From: a virus
DNA length: 30,653 nucleotides
Virus record (IMG/VR): IMGVR_UViG_3300030117_002279
Span: 1-30,653 of that record
Strand: one strand, 5' to 3'
Position numbers and translations under genes: made by a program
The notes under the pieces: generated by a model
Seen by the model: only the letters and a program-made list of their open reading frames with translations
Databases searched by the model: none
Told to the model about the DNA's origin: nothing
Shown here: positions 1 to 6,745 of the stretch, piece after piece
Position numbering within the stretch: position 1 is the first letter of the stretch
Layout: each line of letters opens with the position of its first letter

Positions 1-74
1 TTTGCTTTGTTAACTTCTGTTAAGCCATACTTTTTCAGCTTACGTTCTATCTTTTCTTTTTTACTTAATGTCAT
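1..74 (-). CDS. Small basic phage protein, N-terminal part (runs off left edge)
   Basis: An ATG at 74-72 opens a frame without stop to the window edge. It gives 24 residues beginning MTLSKKEKIERKLKKYGL, rich in lysine. The start overlaps the stop of the upstream 51-aa gene as ATGA, which supports translational coupling. I recall similar short proteins beside head genes in marine cyanophages, but the recognisable part would lie outside the window. Function unknown. Confidence 0.6.
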   Translation of the reverse strand, partial: MTLSKKEKIERKLKKYGLTEVNKA

Positions 75-226
75 TTGCCTTTTTTCCTCATCGCCATATT
101 GTGAGCCTCGGTGAAACTCATGCCTTCTCTCATCTTGCGTTTCATATAATCCATATGTGCCTTTGTGTGGCCATGAGCTTTCTGATGTTTGGCAAGGGTG
201 TTTTTTTGTCTTGTAGTTAGTTTCAT
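71..226 (-). CDS. 51-aa basic His/Lys-rich phage protein
   Basis: This short gene encodes 51 residues, starting MKLTTRQKNTLAKHQKAHGH and ending near FTEAHNMAMRKKGK. It is strongly basic and rich in His, Lys and Met, and looks like a short helical peptide. Its ATG overlaps the stop of the upstream 104-aa gene (ATGA) and its stop overlaps the next start (ATGA), so it sits inside a coupled chain of tiny genes. The pattern of a KH-rich start and a SFTEAH motif near the end matches small hypothetical proteins I recall from marine cyanophages. A role in DNA binding or head maturation is only a guess from charge and position. Confidence 0.7.
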   Translation of the reverse strand: MKLTTRQKNTLAKHQKAHGHTKAHMDYMKRKMREGMSFTEAHNMAMRKKGK

Positions 227-537
227 TTTTTCTTTTTAGTTTTCTTCTTTGGATTTTTTAATCTATTTTGATGAATATCAATATCAGCTTTTCTTGCTCC
301 TCCATCACCTGAAACAAAACTACTTACACGACCCATAGACCAAGCACCAACAGAAGTATTCCTTGATCCGCTGCTTAAATATGCAGCAACACCTCTTTCA
401 TAAACTTTTTTTAAATCGCCAACAGTGTAACGACTTCTATCTGCTTTATTTTGTAAAGCTGTAGTAAGTGTATCTTTTTTAAAGGGTTTTTTAGCGCTTG
501 GCGTTTTTTTTGCGCTTTTTCTTTTTTTTGGTGGCAT
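223..537 (-). CDS. DUF5824-like small basic phage protein
   Basis: Encodes about 104 residues from the ATG at 537. A TTG at 546 would add three residues, but ATG is preferred. The ends are lysine-rich (MPPKKRKSAKKTPSAKK and KKKTKKKK). The centre carries YTVGDLKKVYERGVAAYLSSG followed by AWSMGRVSSFVSG and GGARKADIDIHQ. That pattern of a KKVYxRGxAA segment, then a MaRVnSFVsG segment, then GGARxADxD is the one I associate with DUF5824 in marine phages. The protein overlaps the upstream 74-aa gene by 47 bases in another frame. It lies downstream of portal and head-morphogenesis genes. Function unknown; the family is typically encoded near structural genes. Confidence 0.75.
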   Translation of the reverse strand: MPPKKRKSAKKTPSAKKPFKKDTLTTALQNKADRSRYTVGDLKKVYERGVAAYLSSGSRNTSVGAWSMGRVSSFVSGDGGARKADIDIHQNRLKNPKKKTKKKK

Positions 538-715
538 CTTGGGCAACTCTTGATTTGGATACAGCTTTTATATCAATTTTTTCACCACGCTTGTAGGCTT
601 CGGCAGTCCTCTTGATCTCAGCAGCTTTCGCTGCTTTGTTCTTTGCTCCAGACAGATATTTTTTGGGAACACCTGTCTTTTTATCTTTTGCAACTCGCCT
701 GAACTTTCTAGTCAC
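491..715 (-). CDS. 74-aa basic phage protein
   Basis: Seventy-four residues with a GTG start (715-713) inside the overlap GTGACTAG with the upstream 36-aa gene. AAGG stands a few bases before it as a ribosome-binding site. The sequence begins MTRKFRRVAKDKKTGVPKKY, then has SGAKNKAAKAAEIKRTAEAY and a lysine run near the C-terminus. It is very basic and probably helical. Similar 'RVAKDKKTGVPKKYL' proteins are, as I recall, common in marine phage genomes and have no known role. The high positive charge suggests nucleic-acid contact, which is inference only. Confidence 0.7.
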   Translation of the reverse strand: MTRKFRRVAKDKKTGVPKKYLSGAKNKAAKAAEIKRTAEAYKRGEKIDIKAVSKSRVAQDATKKKKKRKKNAKR

Positions 716-818
716 TTTTAACCTTTTTAGATTTTTTTGTTGTTTTAGGTTTTACTTCACAGTTTTCAACCTTTGGCTTTGACTCATCATAAGTCTGGAC
801 TTTAAATGTATATCCCAT
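708..818 (-). CDS. 36-aa hypothetical protein
   Basis: A 36-codon frame beginning MGYTFKVQTYDESKPKVENC and ending in a lysine-rich tail. The strong Shine-Dalgarno GGGAGGT lies just upstream of its ATG, inside the end of the preceding 22-aa gene, and its stop overlaps the next gene's GTG start. The spacing, strong ribosome site and continuous overlap with both neighbours are the grounds for calling it real despite its size. No function can be assigned. Confidence 0.6.
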   Translation of the reverse strand: MGYTFKVQTYDESKPKVENCEVKPKTTKKSKKVKSD

Positions 819-886
819 TATTTTTTACCTCCCTTCTTTTTTTTCTTTTTACCCTTTGGCTTCATTGATCCATAATGTGATGGCAT
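818..886 (-). CDS. 22-aa lysine-rich peptide
   Basis: A very short frame, MPSHYGSMKPKGKKKKKKGG plus KK, with its TAA overlapping the next ATG as TAATG. Half of its residues are lysine. It resembles tiny Lys-rich peptides of the 'MP..YG..KPK..KKKK' kind that I recall near head genes of marine cyanophages. No clear ribosome site is visible. The call rests on the coupled overlap and composition, so confidence is moderate to low. It could also simply carry the strong ribosome site for the next gene. Confidence 0.45.
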   Translation of the reverse strand: MPSHYGSMKPKGKKKKKKGGKK

Positions 887-911
887 AACAATAAAAGTAA
901 CTGTTTCTATC

Positions 912-1061
912 TTACTTCCTTTTACGTTTCTTAGCTGTTTTTTTTTCGCCTGCTGTAGATAATGCAATAGCAATTGCCTGGGATCTTGATTTACCCTCTT
1001 TCATTAACATTCTGATATTGCCAGTGATTGTCTTTTGTGACTTTCCTTTTTTAATTGGCAT
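912..1061 (-). CDS. 49-aa basic phage protein (DUF6496-like pattern)
   Basis: Forty-nine residues starting [20 protein letters not shown], then [20 protein letters not shown] and a KKRKRK end. The pattern '[31 protein letters not shown]' is widespread in small basic phage and bacterial proteins (DUF6496-like, by memory). It overlaps the last 11 bases of the head-morphogenesis gene. Function unknown. Its place in a run of basic mini-proteins next to head genes suggests a capsid or DNA-associated role, which is inference. Confidence 0.7.
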   Translation of the reverse strand: MPIKKGKSQKTITGNIRMLMKEGKSRSQAIAIALSTAGEKKTAKKRKRK

Positions 1062-2241
1062 CTTTGTATTTATCAGCTAACTCTTTTAATGTTAGCTCTG
1101 TTCCATCCTCACGAATAATCTTTTTTAGGGCATTTGTAGCGTTAAGCTGTTTTGCACCTCGTTTAGGACTCATCAGATAATTAAAATATCTTTTCTTTTT
1201 TCCCAATACCTTGTCCTGTACATCAGGATTATCTTTCAACCAGTTTGCATAGTTTGTATCTTGAGGAACACGACCTGTTGCACTTGGTCTTGTATTAGGA
1301 AAAGCCCTTGCCAAATCATCATCATCAATAACAGGCACGGTGGTTGATCGGCAGTTGAAATGTTGTGGAGGAACTGGCCCTTGATCATATCTAAACAGTT
1401 GACCATCTAATCTTTGACAAATAGAACTTGTCCTTGCATCAAGTGTTGCGACATATTGGTATCTGCCAGTAATATCTTTGTTTGCTGCATACACCGCCTG
1501 ACTTGCTGCATTTTGTACCTGGTTTACGGTTGTTCTTACAACAGTTTGTATTTGTTTATTAGATAAAAGCATCCCTTCTGAATTTTTTAACGCAGAGTTC
1601 AATGCGATTGCATTTTGTGGCTTGGCATTAAATCTCAGATTTGGCCCCTTTAACCTTCTCACAATCTTTGGTAAAGATTCACCTTCTAAAACACCAAGTC
1701 TGATTGCTTTTGAAAGTCTTGAGGCAGAATCTTCAGCAATACCTCTAAATGATTTTTTTACATTTTTTCCATTTGGTAATGATATTTCCGATCCTCTTTT
1801 TGAGGTCAAGGCAAACTGAGCAGATCTAAATACACCATCTTTGTCTCTTAATCTAATGGTCATGGCAGTCGGATCTTTTGTGACAATAGATTTTGCAAAG
1901 TCAGGTGAAATAGCAACTGTGTTTACCTGAAACTCTCCTTTTGGTAACACTCTTTGCAGTTGATCCTTAACAAAACCAACTTGAAACTCTGCCAAGTTTT
2001 GCAGTTCATCAATCATATAAGCAGCACTTTCATTCTCCCAACCTTTCAAACTGTCAACCATTTGTGCCAATATTGATCGTAGTCTTGCAGTTGTAGTTGG
2101 GCTGTTGCCCTCAAGATCTCTTATCTTTCGTAAAACATCTAAAATTACCTCATTGAACTGACTAGCAATTTGAAACTGAACCTTATTGCTGTATCTGTTC
2201 AGATCAATCGCTTCTCGGTAGAAAGCCTCTGGAACTGCCAT
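1051..2241 (-). CDS. Phage head morphogenesis protein, SPP1 gp7 / Mu gpF-like
   Basis: A 396-residue minor head protein. The C-terminal half holds the family signature: [13 protein letters not shown] at about 268-280, then [13 protein letters not shown] at about 288-300. C275, H294 and C297 form the usual putative metal site of the SPP1 gp7/Mu F domain. The N-terminal half is helical, as expected for the portal-interacting part. The gene follows the portal by only three bases, the standard order terminase-portal-gp7-like, which supports the assignment. Family members enter the procapsid with the portal and assist head assembly or DNA ejection. The ATG start is preceded by the portal stop. No truncation is evident. 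Confidence 0.9.
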   Translation of the reverse strand: MAVPEAFYREAIDLNRYSNKVQFQIASQFNEVILDVLRKIRDLEGNSPTTTARLRSILAQMVDSLKGWENESAAYMIDELQNLAEFQVGFVKDQLQRVLPKGEFQVNTVAISPDFAKSIVTKDPTAMTIRLRDKDGVFRSAQFALTSKRGSEISLPNGKNVKKSFRGIAEDSASRLSKAIRLGVLEGESLPKIVRRLKGPNLRFNAKPQNAIALNSALKNSEGMLLSNKQIQTVVRTTVNQVQNAASQAVYAANKDITGRYQYVATLDARTSSICQRLDGQLFRYDQGPVPPQHFNCRSTTVPVIDDDDLARAFPNTRPSATGRVPQDTNYANWLKDNPDVQDKVLGKKKRYFNYLMSPKRGAKQLNATNALKKIIREDGTELTLKELADKYKDAN

Positions 2242-2244
2242 TTA

Positions 2245-3639
2245 TTATGATTCATCTGTTTGAGTTGGGGCTTTCATTTCGATTAATCCACCTGATTGTG
2301 TTGCCTCGACTTCTTCCAGAACATCAAAATCATCTCCGAGAATCTCACCACTGCTTAATTGTGTTAATAGTGTTTCTTGGCTGATAGTACCAGCAGTGAA
2401 TAATGCAAGTAATGATTGTATCTCCTGTGGTTCTAGTCTTGCGGTTACAAAGTCTCGATTTACAAAACTGCTGCCAGCATTAGGTTCGTTAAGATATTCG
2501 CTATGAAACTTGAGACAGTTATCAATCAAATCTTGCATCTGCTGGGCAATCACCATCATTGTGCTGTCATTCTGTGATCTATCAATCCTTTTAGCCTCGG
2601 CTGATTCTCCCACCAACTTCTGACCAAGCACAGCTGCCAATGACAATGTATTGATCTGATCTGCAATATCTTTGAGCCTTGTGAACTGGCTGTCATAACT
2701 GTCACCCGATGGGGTGACATATTCCATCCTTGATTCAGGTGGTAAAGATAATGCTTCATTCGGCCCTGTTGTTATCTCATCTGCATTGGGATACCCAAAA
2801 ACTGCAAGCAATGGAACAGAACTGATATGCAAAATATTATCAAGGTCACTTTGGATCTGGTAATGCTTGAGGTTTAGTTCTGCTATGTCATACAAAGGAC
2901 TTCTAGATTCATACATTCCCACTCTGTTTGAATAGGCAACAGAAAAAGGAATCTTATCTTTTATGCTCATCTCTCCTTCATCATGTAATTTATATTCACC
3001 TTTATTGTTTTTTCTATGAATTTCATATCTACCAGGCTCAAGCACTCTGATTTGTTTTACAATCTTCTCTCCATATTTACCATCAGATTCTACAACCTGT
3101 TCCATCAATCGCAGTTGAGTTAGTTTTCTTACACCATCAACAATACCTGTCCTCCAACCAAGAATATCTTTTGGTGCATAAGTAACCCAGTATGGTCTTG
3201 CTTTTTCTCCATCTTTTGGTGCATCAACAAGCACCCCTATATGCCCAAAGCTTATTGCTTGCCTTGCTGTCTGATATAGCCACACGTTTAAGTCATTACC
3301 TTCTAGGTCAACATCAAATAGCTGCTCTCTAACTAAATCAGATACATCATCGAGTCTAATAGGCTTCCTAACCAACATACCTGACAACATCTTTTCTATT
3401 CGCTGCAAATATGGCACTACTGTTGATCTACTTAGCCTTACGTCATAGCTATCATCTGTTTCTCTTGCCTCCTGTGGCAAATACTTTCTATGTTCACTCC
3501 TGATCTTATATGTCCCTTCCTTCAAATCTTCAACCAAACCCCAGAAATTTGCCATCCTTTGATACGCAGCATTAGGACTTGCAACCGTTGTAGGAGCTAG
3601 TGTTACAGGCTGATTGTAAATATTCAGAGAGCTATACAC
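2245..3639 (-). CDS. Portal protein (DUF4055 family)
   Basis: A 464-residue portal, forming the dodecameric ring at the capsid vertex through which DNA enters and leaves. The length and position directly after the large terminase fit. The sequence has the DUF4055-type layout: an N-terminal segment with YLPQEARETDDSYDVRLSRS, a central LDLEGNDLNVWLYQTARQAI-like region, then AYSNRVGMYESRSPLYDIAE and LNLKHYQIQSDLDNILH, a pattern common in this family. The GTG start at 3639 is preceded by AGGA about ten bases upstream, and a stop codon lies in frame just before it, so no longer start is possible. A stray out-of-frame ATG at 3652 opens only six codons. Confidence 0.88.
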   Translation of the reverse strand: MYSSLNIYNQPVTLAPTTVASPNAAYQRMANFWGLVEDLKEGTYKIRSEHRKYLPQEARETDDSYDVRLSRSTVVPYLQRIEKMLSGMLVRKPIRLDDVSDLVREQLFDVDLEGNDLNVWLYQTARQAISFGHIGVLVDAPKDGEKARPYWVTYAPKDILGWRTGIVDGVRKLTQLRLMEQVVESDGKYGEKIVKQIRVLEPGRYEIHRKNNKGEYKLHDEGEMSIKDKIPFSVAYSNRVGMYESRSPLYDIAELNLKHYQIQSDLDNILHISSVPLLAVFGYPNADEITTGPNEALSLPPESRMEYVTPSGDSYDSQFTRLKDIADQINTLSLAAVLGQKLVGESAEAKRIDRSQNDSTMMVIAQQMQDLIDNCLKFHSEYLNEPNAGSSFVNRDFVTARLEPQEIQSLLALFTAGTISQETLLTQLSSGEILGDDFDVLEEVEATQSGGLIEMKAPTQTDES

Positions 3640-3665
3640 GGTTTTTCCTCATAGTACCATTACTT

Positions 3666-5012
3666 TTAATATATTCTAATACCAGTTGGCTTGCCTGTTC
3701 TACCATAAAGAATATTAAATTCACGATAAATTAAATAACCAAGTGCATCAACATGGTGATCATATCCATTCTGTTTATCAGGATCTCCTGTCTTTTCATC
3801 GTAACTCTGCAATTCAAGACACTCAATCAAACGAGTGCAACGGGCATGAATCGCCAAACGTCTTTCCCCTTTCCCGTTGTGTAATAACGCATTGACGGTT
3901 GCAACTCTATCTTTGATAAAGGGGTTGCTCTTGAGAGCCATTGAACTGAATCCGTAACTCGTGAGTATGGCGATGTCTGTTTTTGATGCGTTAATCGTTG
4001 AACGTGCTGAACCACTTGCGTCTGGGTAAACTAATATTCTGTTTGAAGGATAACGTCTTTTAATTTCTTGCGCCAAGGCATCTGTATCATTTTGTTTTGA
4101 TATTTCGTCAATGATAAATAACTTGTCTCCAGACTTGACACCAACTACGGCATTGCAGTTCATTACGTTAAAGTCCACCCCGATTCTCAACACTTCCATC
4201 TTGATGTCAAACGGTATCTGATTAATTACATGATCATTACGATTAAAACGGTCATAAACCTGACCACTTGTGAGGTTGACCCATTGGCCAAGGAGGTAGG
4301 CCTTTATTAACTGCGGTGGATAATTTTCCTCAAGAGATTGAATAAAGGTGTCAGGAAGAAAAGGGTTATCTTTTGTCTTTGCCTGGATCAATCCTGTATC
4401 AGACTTTTTGTTTTTCTCGAAAGTTTCAAATGCCCAGCCATGACCTTCGGGAGTTGTTGTTGCATAGAATTGCTGTACATTACCAGATCTAAGTCTTGCC
4501 AGTGCCATGTTCATTGCGCTTTCTGCCTCTCGTTTTGGAATAGTATCTGCCTCATCAAATCCCACTGCACAGAGATTCTGGCCTCTCAATCTTTGATATG
4601 TCAGCATTGTTCTGAGCAAGATTGTATGAGTTCCCTCTGCAAATTCCAAATTGTACTCAGGTAATGGCGATGCTCTAAATGTGTAAGGAATCTGCCATTG
4701 ATCAAGTAGTTCATTCATCGTTCTCTGCAAAATATCTCGAAGCATTGGCGCAGTCGGTTCAAATATTGCTGACACATGACCAACATTAAGTGCTGCCAAT
4801 ATGCAAGATTTTGAAATCAGCGCATGAGTTTTACCAGCACCAAAACCACAGACCAAAGCCAGTTTTCTATGGTCAAGGTCATCACAAAACTTTGATTGAT
4901 GCGGAAGTAAATCCTGATTAATACGTTCTATTGCTTCATTTGCTGTCGGTAAATCATAAGCACCGATCTGATATAAAACATTCCCTGGTCTTGCCGTATC
5001 TAAAATACTCAC
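3666..5012 (-). CDS. terL: Terminase large subunit (ATPase/nuclease)
   Basis: A 448-residue packaging motor. The N-terminal ATPase has Walker A GFGAGKT (residues 56-62) and Walker B AVGFDEAD (149-156), with a likely coupling motif TTTPEG near 185-190. The C-terminal RNase H-like nuclease has RIGVDFNV (D280), FIIDE (D302/E303), VYPDASGSA (D331) and YDHHVDALGY (D418, D422), which provide the acidic metal-binding residues. The start is GTG at 5012, overlapping the small-subunit stop as GTGA. The enzyme translocates DNA into proheads and cuts it. I cannot assign the packaging type (cos, pac or other) from motifs alone. Confidence 0.95.
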   Translation of the reverse strand: MSILDTARPGNVLYQIGAYDLPTANEAIERINQDLLPHQSKFCDDLDHRKLALVCGFGAGKTHALISKSCILAALNVGHVSAIFEPTAPMLRDILQRTMNELLDQWQIPYTFRASPLPEYNLEFAEGTHTILLRTMLTYQRLRGQNLCAVGFDEADTIPKREAESAMNMALARLRSGNVQQFYATTTPEGHGWAFETFEKNKKSDTGLIQAKTKDNPFLPDTFIQSLEENYPPQLIKAYLLGQWVNLTSGQVYDRFNRNDHVINQIPFDIKMEVLRIGVDFNVMNCNAVVGVKSGDKLFIIDEISKQNDTDALAQEIKRRYPSNRILVYPDASGSARSTINASKTDIAILTSYGFSSMALKSNPFIKDRVATVNALLHNGKGERRLAIHARCTRLIECLELQSYDEKTGDPDKQNGYDHHVDALGYLIYREFNILYGRTGKPTGIRIY

Positions 5013-5329
5013 GAAACAATCTGTGCAAGTTTGGCTGCTGTATTGATCGCACCAAGAGCAATGTGATAATGACCAGCCTTTCTAGCTTCCATCTGTAAGG
5101 TGCTACATTGCGCCAAAAGGTCAGCCACCATCTGGGGTCTTTCCATGTCCCAATCCTTCTTTAGTTCATCTCTAGCTATGTTTATATACTTACAACAGGC
5201 TCTTTCCCCAACCCCCCAGTTCTCGGCTGCATAACGAACACAGTCGGATCTACGGCCACCGTTTGCAATAATACGAGCAAACTTTTGTGACCTAATTATT
5301 GTTTCAGCTTTTGAACCTTTTTTACCCAT
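5009..5329 (-). CDS. Terminase small subunit-like protein
   Basis: A 106-residue basic, helical protein directly upstream of the large terminase with a GTGA overlap. It contains a plausible helix-turn-helix stretch (RRSDCVRYAAENWGVGERAC, about 27-46), as in small terminases that bind the packaging site. The C-terminal part (LQMEARKAGHYHIALGAINT) resembles the oligomerising tail seen in several small terminases. The assignment relies mainly on position and length, since small terminases diverge strongly. Its ATG overlaps the methyltransferase stop as TAATG. It could alternatively be another DNA-binding protein. Confidence 0.7.
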   Translation of the reverse strand: MGKKGSKAETIIRSQKFARIIANGGRRSDCVRYAAENWGVGERACCKYINIARDELKKDWDMERPQMVADLLAQCSTLQMEARKAGHYHIALGAINTAAKLAQIVS

Positions 5330-6540
5330 TAACTAGATGATACACGTTTTGCTTTGTTACCTGTAAAATCTTCCCACCTTTTGACTATTACATCACAATA
5401 TTTTGGGTCTAACTCCATTAAATAAGCGTGTCTGTTTGTACGTTCAGCAGCAATGAGTGTTGAACCAGAACCGCCATATAAATCAACAACAGTTAGAAAG
5501 TCTTTACACCATTTATCAAAAAAATACTCCACAAGCAAAGTTGGCTTTTGTGTTGGGTGGAATCTTGACTTATCATGTTCTTTTTCTAAACCAAAGATAC
5601 CCGCCCATTTGACTCTTGCTATTTCCCTTTTATGTTTATTTTTTGACCAACAAAGTTCAAAACAAGAACCAAACATTTTATCTGCTGATTCATCTAATCG
5701 CTTGTCCCAAACAATCCATGATCCACTATTCTTATCTGGTAATAGTTGAGAATAATAATCTGCACCCCACAAAAATATTTCTTTGCAATAATTAAAATTT
5801 GCAAAAATTGTATTTATCAAATCAGGATTGAAATCATCATTGTCACCAATAACATTGTCATATTTTTTACCACCTTTTGTTTTTGTATCTTTTAACATTT
5901 GTAGTGATGTTTTTAAAGAACTATAGTCTGCGTTTAAATACATTCCATAGGGTGGATCAGTAAAAATCATATCAGCCTTTTTATTATCCATCAGTTTCTC
6001 AACGTGTTGAATATTTGTGGAGTCACCACACAAAAGGCGATGGTTGCCAAGAATATATAAATCCCCTTTTTTTGTTAAAGGTTCTTTTGGAACTTCGGGA
6101 ACGTCATCTGGATCTGTTAACCCCTCGGTTGGTAATACTTCTGTCTCTCCAAGAAGCTCTTTCAGATCATCATTATCAAACCAAGGGTTGAGGTCATGCT
6201 CTTGGCTTAATTCTTCAAGCATATTTATATCCCATTCTGAAAGATCGGAAGTTCTGTTATCAGCCAGGGCAAGTCCAACCTTTTCATCTTCTGAAAGACC
6301 AATTCTCTTTACGGCAATGATTTCATTACCATCAGTTTCTATAATTTTTAAATTTTTTATCCCTGCTGCCTTTGCACCAGCGATTGTTCCATTGCCTGCA
6401 AGTATGCAATTGTTTTCATCAATCACTATTGATCTTGCAGCACCAAATTTTTGTAATGATTCTTTTATAAGTTTTGAGGAACGATCAGTACGCTTACGAG
6501 CATTTTTATGATCGTTTTGTAAATCATTAATTGAAGTCAT
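5329..6540 (-). CDS. ParB-like nuclease domain fused to DNA adenine/cytosine-N4 methyltransferase
   Basis: A 403-residue fusion. Residues about 10-60 form a ParB/Srx-like domain (KLIKESLQKFGAARSIVID then ILAGNGTIAGAKAAG). Residues about 155-395 form an N6/N4 methyltransferase with catalytic DPPY (195-198), FHPTQKP (327-333), the SAM-binding DLYGGSGST (353-361) and AYLMELDPKYCDVIVKRWE. DPPY before GxG gives the beta-type motif order. The enzyme should methylate exocyclic amino groups in DNA, perhaps protecting phage DNA from host nucleases or marking it for packaging. No restriction enzyme is adjacent, so it looks like an orphan. It is the first gene of the coupled packaging operon, with the AT-rich region 6541-6745 upstream. 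Confidence 0.9.
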   Translation of the reverse strand: MTSINDLQNDHKNARKRTDRSSKLIKESLQKFGAARSIVIDENNCILAGNGTIAGAKAAGIKNLKIIETDGNEIIAVKRIGLSEDEKVGLALADNRTSDLSEWDINMLEELSQEHDLNPWFDNDDLKELLGETEVLPTEGLTDPDDVPEVPKEPLTKKGDLYILGNHRLLCGDSTNIQHVEKLMDNKKADMIFTDPPYGMYLNADYSSLKTSLQMLKDTKTKGGKKYDNVIGDNDDFNPDLINTIFANFNYCKEIFLWGADYYSQLLPDKNSGSWIVWDKRLDESADKMFGSCFELCWSKNKHKREIARVKWAGIFGLEKEHDKSRFHPTQKPTLLVEYFFDKWCKDFLTVVDLYGGSGSTLIAAERTNRHAYLMELDPKYCDVIVKRWEDFTGNKAKRVSSS

Positions 6541-6745
6541 AAGTTTATAGTAGTTCAGTATTAAAAAATAACAAAATAAGACTCATTTGAGACTAAGGGT
6601 TGTTCTCACGTTCTTAAGTGTACCCAGTAATGCTTAAGACTTACCTAACCCTATATATCCCCCTATATTATCTATTATTATATATATATATATAACATAG
6701 AGAACATAGAGAACATATATATATAAGATAGTGATAGCAGGGATT
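6541..6745. promoter_or_regulatory. AT-rich intergenic control region upstream of the packaging operon
   Basis: About 205 bases between the primase-helicase stop and the methyltransferase start, both on the minus strand. It contains two copies of the palindrome CTTAAG at 6613-6618 and 6633-6638, exactly 20 bases apart, a GTTCTCAC/GTTCTTAAG stretch at 6602-6618, long TA dinucleotide runs and a 9-base tandem repeat (separate entry). The 20-base spacing, close to two helical turns, is what a dimeric regulator would use. It probably holds the promoter for the minus-strand packaging genes and may also be a replication origin. No convincing -35/-10 pair could be fixed. A short frame here (6634-6837) is not believed to be a gene. 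Confidence 0.5.
6681..6725. repeat. 9-base tandem repeat flanked by TA runs
   Basis: AACATAGAG occurs at 6694-6702 and 6703-6711, followed by a diverged AACATATAT at 6712-6720. The block is flanked by TA dinucleotide runs at 6681-6694 and about 6715-6725 that could pair into a hairpin with the repeats in the loop. Short iterated motifs beside an easily melted AT tract are typical of origins or multi-site operators. Which one applies cannot be told from sequence. Confidence 0.65.

Noticed and set aside
6017-6511. A long plus-strand open frame (164 codons) over the methyltransferase gene
   Set aside because: It lies wholly antisense to the ParB-methyltransferase, is Ser-rich and has no domain pattern. 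It is a shadow of the real gene.
6575-6600. CTCA-TT-TGAG inverted repeat followed by T-rich DNA considered as a terminator
   Set aside because: The perfect stem is only four pairs. Extending it creates mismatches, so it is too weak to call.
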